Assembly (NCBI GenBank): GCA_020633975.1
Contig: JACKCR010000012.1
Coordinates: 1-64,000 of the forward strand
Reading direction: 5' to 3'
DNA from: Candidatus Eiseniibacteriota bacterium
GTDB taxonomy: Bacteria > Eisenbacteria > RBG-16-71-46 > CAIMUX01
Length of the DNA: 64,000 nt
Shown here: positions 55,487 to 62,126 of the stretch, piece after piece
How positions within the stretch are numbered: position 1 is the stretch's first letter
Layout of the letters: the number at the start of each line of letters is the position of its first letter
The notes under the pieces: generated by a model
Told to the model about the DNA's origin: nothing
The model's database searches: none
What the model saw: the letters and a program-made list of their open reading frames with translations, nothing else
Program-made: the position numbers and the translations under genes

Positions 55487-56349
55487 CGGGCACCCCGTTG
55501 CCGACATCGCCGCGCGCCGCGCTCGCGGCCCGTCGCGCCCAGGGACAGTCGTCCATCATTCCCTATCTCACGGCCGGGTATCCGGACTGGGACCGGTTCG
55601 ACGAAGCAGCTTCCGGACTCGTGCGGGCCGGTGCCGACGTTTTCGAGCTCGGCGTTCCTTTCTCCGATCCGCTCGCCGACGGCCCAACCATCCAGCGCGC
55701 CTCGCAGGCGGCGCTCGAGAACGGCGTCACCCTGGAGCAGATCCTGGATCGCGTCGCCTCGAGACGCGAGGCCTGGGGACTTCCGGTCGTGCTCATGACC
55801 TACGTCAACCCGATCGTTGCGTACGGAATCGAGCGGTTCTGTCGTAGGGCGCAGGAGGCCGGAGTCGGCGGAGTGTTGATCTCGGACCTTCCGCCCGAGG
55901 AGACCCCGGAGCTCTGGAGCGCTCTCGCCGCGCACGGAATCGAGACCGCCGTGCTCACGGCCCCGACCACGAAGGCGGAGCGCCTCCCCGCGCTCGCGGC
56001 CGCGACGACGGGGTTTCTCTACTGCGTTTCGCGCACGGGGGTGACCGGACGGGGCAAGGACTACGCCGGAAACCTGGGCGACCAGATCGACGGGCTACGC
56101 GCGCAGAGTGAGGTACCGGTCGTCGTCGGCTTCGGGATTCGCTCTCCGGAGGACGCGGTCCGTGTCCGAGAGACCTGGAATCCGGACGGCGTCGTCCTCG
56201 GTGCCCGCCTCATCGAGATCCTGGAAGGAGAGGGGGGAGTCACGGAGCTCCACGGGTTCCTCTCCGGGATCCGGGAGGCCCTCGATGCGGCCGATGGCCC
56301 CTCCGGAACGGCCGGTGGCGCCCCGGAGGGCGGGACCCCCCGCGCATGA
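55483..56349 (+). CDS. trpA: Tryptophan synthase alpha subunit
   Basis: Enzyme of 288 residues that cleaves indole-3-glycerol phosphate to indole and glyceraldehyde-3-phosphate, passing indole to TrpB. Family signatures: IIPYLTAGYPDWD at the N-terminus, catalytic Glu and Asp in FELGVPFSDPLADGPTIQ, loop 6 in YCVSRTGVTG, and phosphate-binding VVVGFGIRSPEDA. The C-terminus is extended by about 20 Gly/Pro/Ala residues. No other trp gene is nearby; the gene lies between a TPR gene (overlap GTGA) and uppP (overlap ATGA). The GTG at 55483 is the natural start because the family N-terminus begins just after. Confidence 0.95.
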   Translation: MTGTPLPTSPRAALAARRAQGQSSIIPYLTAGYPDWDRFDEAASGLVRAGADVFELGVPFSDPLADGPTIQRASQAALENGVTLEQILDRVASRREAWGLPVVLMTYVNPIVAYGIERFCRRAQEAGVGGVLISDLPPEETPELWSALAAHGIETAVLTAPTTKAERLPALAAATTGFLYCVSRTGVTGRGKDYAGNLGDQIDGLRAQSEVPVVVGFGIRSPEDAVRVRETWNPDGVVLGARLIEILEGEGGVTELHGFLSGIREALDAADGPSGTAGGAPEGGTPRA

Positions 56350-57143
56350 ACCCGATCCTCGCGACGGTGATTCTCGCGCTGATCCAGGGATGGACCGAGT
56401 TCCTCCCGATCTCGAGCTCCGGGCACCTCGTGCTCGCGCAGCATCTCCTCGGGGTCGAGTCGGCGGGCGTCGCGCTCGAGATCATCCTCCACCTCGGGAC
56501 GGTGTTCGCGGTCATCCTCTACTACCGGGAGGACTTTCTCTCCATCCTGAGCGGCGGTTGGGACTTCGTCCGGGGTGGACGTGGCCCCGAAGCTGTGAGT
56601 GCGTCCCGTCTCATCCTCTTCCTCGTCCTCGGGACGATTCCCGGCGCTCTGGGTGGTGCACTCTTCAAGGACACGATCGAGAGCGCGTTCGGTGACGTCC
56701 GCTTCGTCTGCTACGCCCTTCTCTTCACGGGCGCGCTCCTCCTCTCGACCCTCCTCGTGCCGCGGAAGCGGGAGCGACTCTCTCCGCTCCGCGCGTTCCT
56801 CGTCGGTGCGTTCCAACTCCTCGCGCTCCTTCCGGGCGTATCGCGGAGCGGTTCGACCATCTCCGGAGGGCTCTTTCTCGGGATCGACCCGGAGGAGGCG
56901 GCACGCTTCTCCTTCCTTCTCTCCGTGCCGATCATCCTCGGCGCGGTCGCGTTCCAACTCCCGGACGTCGGCGCCGAGCTCCGTGCGGGACACCTCCCGC
57001 AGTACCTCATCGGTCTCGTCGTCGCCTTCGTCTCCGGCTACGTCGCGATCGGTGCGATGCTGAAGATCGTGCGCCGCGGACGGTTCGGATTCTTCGGGAT
57101 CTACTGTCTACTCGTCGGTATCCTCGGGCTCTTCATCCTCTGA
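56346..57143 (+). CDS. uppP: Undecaprenyl-diphosphate phosphatase (UppP/BacA)
   Basis: Polytopic membrane enzyme of 265 residues that recycles undecaprenyl diphosphate to the monophosphate carrier for peptidoglycan synthesis; overproduction gives bacitracin resistance in other bacteria. Both active-site regions are intact: QGWTEFLPISSSGHLVLAQH near residue 15 and PGVSRSGSTISGGLFLGI near 160. About eight hydrophobic segments are visible and the length is typical. ATG overlaps the trpA stop by four bases, so it is the last gene of the TPR-trpA-uppP operon. Confidence 0.96.
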   Translation: MNPILATVILALIQGWTEFLPISSSGHLVLAQHLLGVESAGVALEIILHLGTVFAVILYYREDFLSILSGGWDFVRGGRGPEAVSASRLILFLVLGTIPGALGGALFKDTIESAFGDVRFVCYALLFTGALLLSTLLVPRKRERLSPLRAFLVGAFQLLALLPGVSRSGSTISGGLFLGIDPEEAARFSFLLSVPIILGAVAFQLPDVGAELRAGHLPQYLIGLVVAFVSGYVAIGAMLKIVRRGRFGFFGIYCLLVGILGLFIL

Positions 57144-57227
57144 GCCGGATTCCGGGCGCGTCCGGGGGCAGGTGACCTCCGCGAAGCCGAGGCTCGGATC
57201 CGCCACGACGACAACCGAAGGAACCAG

Positions 57228-58184
57228 ATGGGCAGCGAACGGAAGAGCGACTGGGCGACACCCAAGCCACTGCCGCCCGGCGATCGGGCCGCCACGGCCC
57301 GCGTGCTCGACTTCCTCGCGGCAGCGCAGAAAGACCCGGCGAGAAACGTTGCGTACCTGGGAGACGATCGCGACGGTATCCAGTCCGAACTGGAGGAACT
57401 CGTTCCCTCCTGGGAGGGAACCGTCCGCGTCTGCGAGGACGCAAACGGAGAGCTCCGCGGCGTCGTGCTCGCGAATTGGGACACAGAGATCGGGCTCTCC
57501 TGGGTCTACGGGCCGTGGACGCGGCCCACGGACTGGGACGCGTGCGCCTCATCCCTGCTCGACGCCGCTTTGGAGCAGATTCCGGCCGGCGTCACCCGGT
57601 ACGAGCTGTCCGGTGCCTGCGAGAACGCGGCGCTCGCTGCTCTTGCGGCGGAACGCGGCGCGGTGAGCACGGATGTCAACTACGCGCTCGTGCTCGACGG
57701 GGATGCGCTCGCCCGGATCTCGCCGTCCAGGGCGGGCGAGGGCTTCACGATCGAAGAAGGAGGCCTGGTCGGCCGCGCGCCGGAGTCCCTGAGTGCCGTT
57801 GATCGCGACGTCCTTCACGAACTCCACGAAGAGAACTTCCCGACCCCGTACTATTCGATGGACCAGCTGCTGGCGCAGCACGCGGACGGGGAAGCGATCG
57901 TGCTCGTGGCGCGCATGGGCGGCGACGTCGCCGGGTACGCGGCGGGCCGGGTCCAACCGGACGGCGTCGGCTACGTCGACTTCCTCGCGGTGGCCCCGGC
58001 GGGGAGAGGGCACGGAGTGGGGCGGGCGCTCATGGTCGAGCTCCTCGCGCGGCTTCGGTCCCGGATCACCCGGCAGGAAGTCTGTCTCACCGTCCGACAT
58101 TCGCTCGGACCGGCGCGCGCCCTCTATGCGTCGCTCGGCTTTCACGTCGACGCGTCACTCGTCGGGTACCGCGTAGCCCTCTAG
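57228..58184 (+). CDS. Tandem-GNAT acetyltransferase-like protein
   Basis: Protein of 318 residues with two GNAT-like halves. The N-terminal half (about 20-150) is degenerate and lacks a clear acetyl-CoA loop. The C-terminal half (about 175-318) has the full set: strand YVDFLAVAP, loop AGRGHGVGRALMVELL, and ARALYASLGFHVDA. Mycothiol synthase and related amino-acid acetyltransferases share this tandem plan, but substrate is unknown. GAAGGAA lies before the ATG. Its stop codon is formed by a CTAG within the repeat that separates it from cheB. Confidence 0.85.
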   Translation: MGSERKSDWATPKPLPPGDRAATARVLDFLAAAQKDPARNVAYLGDDRDGIQSELEELVPSWEGTVRVCEDANGELRGVVLANWDTEIGLSWVYGPWTRPTDWDACASSLLDAALEQIPAGVTRYELSGACENAALAALAAERGAVSTDVNYALVLDGDALARISPSRAGEGFTIEEGGLVGRAPESLSAVDRDVLHELHEENFPTPYYSMDQLLAQHADGEAIVLVARMGGDVAGYAAGRVQPDGVGYVDFLAVAPAGRGHGVGRALMVELLARLRSRITRQEVCLTVRHSLGPARALYASLGFHVDASLVGYRVAL

Positions 58185-58272
58185 GCGGCTCGGCCGCCCG
58201 GCTGCTACGCGGCTCGGCCGCTAGGCTGCTACGCGGCTCGGCCGCCTAGGCGGCTACGCGGCTCGGCCGCTA
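58181..58272. repeat. Four tandem 24-25-bp repeats between convergent genes
   Basis: The element GCGGCTCGGCCG starts at 58185, 58209, 58233 and 58258, joined by GC-rich spacers that include CTAG at 58221-58224 and 58246-58249. GGC-TCG-GCC gives each unit a small dyad. The flanking CTAG sequences supply the TAG stop of the acetyltransferase (58182-58184) and, on the other strand, the TAG stop of cheB (58270-58272). The array may serve as a shared terminator. Confidence 0.8.
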
Positions 58273-59331
58273 GGCGGCTTTGCGGACGCTCTGGCTCGCG
58301 AGTTCCATGAGCTTGCCGGAGATGTCCTGGAGGGGACAGACGAACTCGGCGGCGCCGATCTCGATCCCTTCGCGCGGCATTCCGAACACGACCGACGTCG
58401 CCTCGTCCTGACAGATCGTGCGTGCGCCCGTGTTCCGGATCTCGAGGAGACCCTGCGCGCCATCCTTACCCATGCCGGTGAGGAGGGCGGCCACGGTTCT
58501 GGATCCGGAGGACCGGGCCACGGACTTGAACAGCACGTCCACGGACGGACGGTGCCGGTTGACGAGCGGACCGCTCCGGAGGGAGAGCGTGTAGGGCGCG
58601 GAACGCCCCATCACCACCATGTGGTCGTCTCCCGGGCAGATGAAGACGTGGCCCTGCTCCAGACGTTCGCCTCCCTGCGCCTCGGCGATCGTGGCGCGGC
58701 AGTTGCCGTTGAGCCGCCTTGCGAACTGGGCGGTGAACTTCGCGGGCATGTGCTGGACGATGACGACGGGAGGGCAGTCCTCGGGAAGGCCACGGAGGAC
58801 GGCTTCGAGTGCCTCGGTACCTCCGGTCGACGCGCCGATCGCGATGAGTCGGTCGGACGCGATCCGGCCGTAGCTCCTCGTGGCCGGAGCGGGAGGGGGA
58901 GTCGCGACCGTCGCGGTCGCGATCGCGTTCCGGCGCTTCACGTCCACGAGAGCCGCTGCCTTCACCTTGTAGAGGAGCTCGATCGCGGCGCTCTCGCCGG
59001 GGAGCTTCGTTCCACCCTTGCTCACGACTTCGACGGCACCGGCCTGGAGCGCATCGAGGGCCAGCTGGCTGCCGCGGTCGGTGAGCCCGGAAGCGATGAC
59101 GACCGGAAGCGGGTAGTACTTCATCAGCTTCTTGAGGAAGGTGAGTCCGTCCATCCGCGGCATGTCGATGTCCAGCACGACGACATCGGGCTGATGCTGG
59201 ACGATCAGGTCGCGGGCTACGTACGCGTCCGGTGCCGTCGCGACGACCTCGATCTCGGGATCGGCGTTCAGGCTCTGCTCGAACACGTTTCGGACGACGG
59301 GCGAGTCGTCGACGATCACGACGCGAATCAT
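58270..59331 (-). CDS. cheB: Chemotaxis protein-glutamate methylesterase/deamidase CheB
   Basis: Response-regulator enzyme of 353 residues that demethylates and deamidates chemoreceptors. The N-terminal receiver has VVIVDDSPVVRNVFE, phospho-Asp in VVLDIDMPRMDGL and Lys in SKGG. After a Pro/Ala linker, the methylesterase domain keeps the catalytic triad: Ser in GASTGGTEAL, His in VIVQHMPAKF and Asp in LLTGMGKDGAQG. ATG overlaps the upstream cheX-like stop by four bases. It is the last gene of the minus-strand che operon; the two-copy conservation with cheR and cheD indicates a working adaptation system. Confidence 0.96.
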   Translation of the reverse strand: MIRVVIVDDSPVVRNVFEQSLNADPEIEVVATAPDAYVARDLIVQHQPDVVVLDIDMPRMDGLTFLKKLMKYYPLPVVIASGLTDRGSQLALDALQAGAVEVVSKGGTKLPGESAAIELLYKVKAAALVDVKRRNAIATATVATPPPAPATRSYGRIASDRLIAIGASTGGTEALEAVLRGLPEDCPPVVIVQHMPAKFTAQFARRLNGNCRATIAEAQGGERLEQGHVFICPGDDHMVVMGRSAPYTLSLRSGPLVNRHRPSVDVLFKSVARSSGSRTVAALLTGMGKDGAQGLLEIRNTGARTICQDEATSVVFGMPREGIEIGAAEFVCPLQDISGKLMELASQSVRKAA

Positions 59332-59801
59332 GCGGCCTCGCTTCCCTTCTTGCCACAGTCCTTGAGGTTCGCCTTGAGGAAGACCGGGTGCTCCTCGAGG
59401 AGGAGGGGGATGCAGTCCGGATCCTGGACGAGAGACTCGAACGACTCCGTTGCGGGCTCGCAGCGAGGCGGCGTCAGGTTGAGGACGCCGTCGTATCCCA
59501 CGATCTGCGTGAGGAAGTTGCCGCAGATCATGTTCATCAGCTCGCCCAAGGTGTCGTCGGAGCCGTCGTCCTCGACGTCTTCACCGAGGACGTTCTCGGT
59601 GATCTCGGCCCGGGCGTCGGTGGGAATCCACATGGTCAGGTCCCCGGCGTAGTCCCCGTGGAACGCGATGTGGATGCACCGGAAGTCGGAGGTGGGAGGC
59701 TCCAGGGTCTCGCGATCCGCCGGCTCGGCGAACATGAACGTGATCCGCTCCGCCACGCGGGTGAACACCTCGACCAGCTGTTCCTTCTGCTCATCCTGCA
59801 T
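59328..59801 (-). CDS. cheX: CheX-like CheY-P phosphatase
   Basis: Protein of 157 residues of the CheC/CheX/FliY superfamily. The key helix is DDTLGELMNMICGNFL, containing the Glu and Asn that act on phospho-CheY (pattern E..N...G). A single such helix and the length fit CheX rather than CheC. Early residues FRCIHIAFHGDYAGDLTMWI form the paired strands of the fold. It lies directly between cheY (11-base overlap) and cheB (4-base overlap), so it probably dephosphorylates that CheY. No CheZ is present. Confidence 0.82.
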   Translation of the reverse strand: MQDEQKEQLVEVFTRVAERITFMFAEPADRETLEPPTSDFRCIHIAFHGDYAGDLTMWIPTDARAEITENVLGEDVEDDGSDDTLGELMNMICGNFLTQIVGYDGVLNLTPPRCEPATESFESLVQDPDCIPLLLEEHPVFLKANLKDCGKKGSEAA

Positions 59802-60180
59802 TTCGTACCTCCAAGGCCTGGCGGATCGCCACTTCCAGTGAGTCGGGCGTGAACGGCTTCCGGAGGTATCCCCGGATCCCCGTCTCCAGGAGCCGGTTCA
59901 TCCGACTCATGCTGCCGTCGGTCGACACGACGACGACGGGGAGCCCTTCCAGGAGGTGGTCCTTCGCCATCTCCATGATCAGCTCCTCACCGGTCATGAC
60001 CGGCATGTTGATGTCGGTCAGAACCAGGTCCAACCAGTGTTCGCCGAGGACCTCGAGGGCTTCCTTGCCATGGCCGGCCTGGTGGATCTCGCCGAGCTCG
60101 AGCGAAGTCATGCCGAGCATCTTCACCAGCACCTTCCGCACGGTCTCGGAGTCATCGACGATGAGTATGTTGAGAGCCAC
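59791..60180 (-). CDS. cheY: CheY-type response regulator
   Basis: Single receiver domain of 129 residues: acidic pair in ILIVDDSETVRKVL, phospho-Asp in LVLTDINMPVMTG, Ser/Thr in VVVSTDGS and Lys in LRKPF. Encoded within the che operon upstream of cheX and cheB, so it is the likely output of CheA. What it controls is unclear: no flagellar switch genes are in the window, whereas filament genes are. The start is GTG with AGGAGGGAG upstream. Confidence 0.9.
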   Translation of the reverse strand: MALNILIVDDSETVRKVLVKMLGMTSLELGEIHQAGHGKEALEVLGEHWLDLVLTDINMPVMTGEELIMEMAKDHLLEGLPVVVVSTDGSMSRMNRLLETGIRGYLRKPFTPDSLEVAIRQALEVRNAG

Positions 60181-60320
60181 GCTCCCTCCTCTCGAACCTG
60201 GGCGGTTCCTTCCTCCAGAACTCGCCCTCTTCTTGCTTGCCCGTCGTCTCTATCGATCCGTCGTCTTCGTCGTCGTCGGCCCCGTCCTGTTTCTCTTCGG
60301 TCGGGGTGCCGCTTCGCCGG
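60181..60320. other. Gap inside the che operon
   Basis: 140 bases between cheD and cheY on the minus strand, strongly purine-rich in the transcribed sense. No hairpin or gene is seen. It could hold an internal promoter for cheY-cheX-cheB. Confidence 0.4.
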
Positions 60321-60818
60321 TCAGAGCTCCCTAGGGGTCTGGCCGCTCTTGATCATCGTCTTGCCGTCGTCCATGTGCAGGAACATGGTCCGGGGTTCCT
60401 TGCCCGCTGTGTCCTCCGCCGCGATCTTGATGTTGTTCTTCCAGAGGATCTTCCGGCAGACGAGGATGTTCCGCTCGCCGATCTTGAAGACACCGTCCTC
60501 GTCGAGCATGACCGATCCGCCCGCGAGCTTGGCGACGATCCGGCTACGCTCCGCCCCCATGTTGAACAGCGTCTGGAGGAGGAGGGAAACCCCGGTGTCG
60601 ACGAACATCGGGGGCTTCTCCCTCGCCTTGTCCGGTGACTTGGAAGAGAGAGGTAGCATGCAATGGATCATCCCACCGACCTGCGCTTTCGGGTCGTAGA
60701 GGGTGAGGCCGATGCACGATCCCAAGGAGTACGTGACGAGGACGTCGTCCGTGCTCTTCGACACGGCATAGTCGGCGATGTCCACGACCTTGAGCTTGCC
60801 TGTTCTGTCAGCGCTCAT
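60321..60818 (-). CDS. cheD: Chemoreceptor glutamine deamidase CheD
   Basis: Enzyme of 165 residues. The catalytic Cys lies in YSLGSCIGLTLYD and the His in GGMIHCMLP, the standard CheD pair; GVSLLLQTLFNMGA and KLAGGSVMLD complete the fold. CheD deamidates receptor glutamines and often partners CheC/CheX. ATG at 60818 has GAGGAC eight bases upstream; the frame upstream of it is only an overlap with cheR. It lies 11 bases after cheR. Confidence 0.93.
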   Translation of the reverse strand: MSADRTGKLKVVDIADYAVSKSTDDVLVTYSLGSCIGLTLYDPKAQVGGMIHCMLPLSSKSPDKAREKPPMFVDTGVSLLLQTLFNMGAERSRIVAKLAGGSVMLDEDGVFKIGERNILVCRKILWKNNIKIAAEDTAGKEPRTMFLHMDDGKTMIKSGQTPREL

Positions 60819-60829
60819 CGAGACGTCCT

Positions 60830-61627
60830 CTACGGTTTTGCGTAGGTGGCGGCCTGGACCGCACGGAATCCGCAGTCGATGCCGGTCAGAGTCTCGGAAT
60901 GTCCGACGAAGAGGATGCCTTTCGGTCGGAGGAGTCGTTCGATTTCCGAGACCAGTCGCTGACGCACCGGTTGATCGAAGTAGATCATCACGTTCCGGCA
61001 GAAGACGCAGTCGAGCGGCCCCGTCATGGGGAACGGGGGCTGAGAGAGATTGAGCCGCCGGAAGACGACATGACGACGGAGTTCGGGGCGCACGACCCAG
61101 ACGGGTTCGCGTTCGCCCGGCTGCTTCTCGAAGTACTTCATCTTCCATTCGTTCCGGACCGGCTCGACGACCTTTGCCTGGTACGCGGCCTCCTGAGCCT
61201 GGCCGAGAGCCCGGGTGGAGATGTCCGTGGCCAGGATCTTCACGTCGAGCGACGAGAGGGAGCGGATGGAATCGAGCGTCATGAGCATGCTGTACGGCTC
61301 TACCCCGGTCGAACAAGCCGCGGACCAGAAACGGAAACGAGTCTGGCCGGCGGCGAGGTACTCCTCGAACTTCTCGGCGAACAGATCGAAGTGATCCTGA
61401 CCGCGGAAGAAGCTCGTGAAGTTCGTGGAGATGACGTCGAGGAGTCCGACGATCTCCTCCGGGTCCTTCCGGACCAGGGCCAGATACTCCTCGGGTCTCT
61501 GCAGGCCGAGCACGCGCAGCCGCTTCCCGATCCGGGCGGCCACGAGCTCCTGCTTGTCCGGTCCGAGCGAGATCCCGCTCGTCTGGTAGACGATGTCGCG
61601 GAACGACTCGTACACACGTGCTTCCAT
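60830..61627 (-). CDS. cheR: Chemotaxis protein methyltransferase CheR
   Basis: SAM-dependent enzyme of 265 residues that methylates receptor glutamates. The N-terminal helical domain (about 1-75) has SGISLGPDKQELVAARIGKR and ISTNFTSFFRG. The methyltransferase core has FWSAACSTGVEPYSML (SAM loop), ILATDIS, CVFCRNVMIYFD and LFVGHSE. The ATG at 61627 has GGAG just upstream; a GTG nine bases earlier, abutting the cheW stop, is also possible. Middle of the che operon. Confidence 0.95.
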   Translation of the reverse strand: MEARVYESFRDIVYQTSGISLGPDKQELVAARIGKRLRVLGLQRPEEYLALVRKDPEEIVGLLDVISTNFTSFFRGQDHFDLFAEKFEEYLAAGQTRFRFWSAACSTGVEPYSMLMTLDSIRSLSSLDVKILATDISTRALGQAQEAAYQAKVVEPVRNEWKMKYFEKQPGEREPVWVVRPELRRHVVFRRLNLSQPPFPMTGPLDCVFCRNVMIYFDQPVRQRLVSEIERLLRPKGILFVGHSETLTGIDCGFRAVQAATYAKP

Positions 61628-61636
61628 TGACTCCAC

Positions 61637-62119
61637 CTATGCGGCTTCGGTCGCCTCTGTTTGGATCTCGGCGTCCGCCAGGACGTTGTCCACGTCGAGG
61701 AGTGTGATCACGAGGCCTTCCCGCTTGGCCATCGCACGGATGAAGCGGGTGTCGATGCCCGATCCGAAGTTCGGAGTCGGCTCGATGTCGTCCTGGCTCA
61801 GATCGACGAACTCGGATACGGAGTCCACGACCAGGCCCACGACGTGGCTCACGGCCCCCCGGTCGTGCTGCACCACGATGATGCAGGTCTGCGGAGTGTC
61901 CTCCGCGAAGGGGAGGCCGAACTTCCTCCGCAACTCGATCACCGGGAGGATCGAACCGTGCAGGTTGATGACGCCGCGGAAGTAGTCCGGAACGTTGGGG
62001 ACGTGGGTCACGTCCGTGTTCGCGGTGATCTCCTTCACTTTCATGATCTCGAGGGCATAGGTTTCCTTGCCCAGAGTGAAGGAGAGGAACTTCCCAGCAG
62101 AGGAACGATTGGAACTCAT
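61637..62119 (-). CDS. cheW: Chemotaxis coupling protein CheW
   Basis: Scaffold of 160 residues linking CheA to receptors. Clear CheW pattern: KFLSFTLGKETYALEIMKVK, VPNVPDYFRGVINLHGSILP, VIELRRKFGL, VVGLVVDSVSEF and a closing ITLLDVDNVL. ATG at 62119 is preceded by GAGGTAG; six residues more would be added by an upstream start. It follows cheA by seven bases. Unlike the CheW at 23304 it has no inserted domain. Confidence 0.95.
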   Translation of the reverse strand: MSSNRSSAGKFLSFTLGKETYALEIMKVKEITANTDVTHVPNVPDYFRGVINLHGSILPVIELRRKFGLPFAEDTPQTCIIVVQHDRGAVSHVVGLVVDSVSEFVDLSQDDIEPTPNFGSGIDTRFIRAMAKREGLVITLLDVDNVLADAEIQTEATEAA

Positions 62120-62126
62120 GACTACC

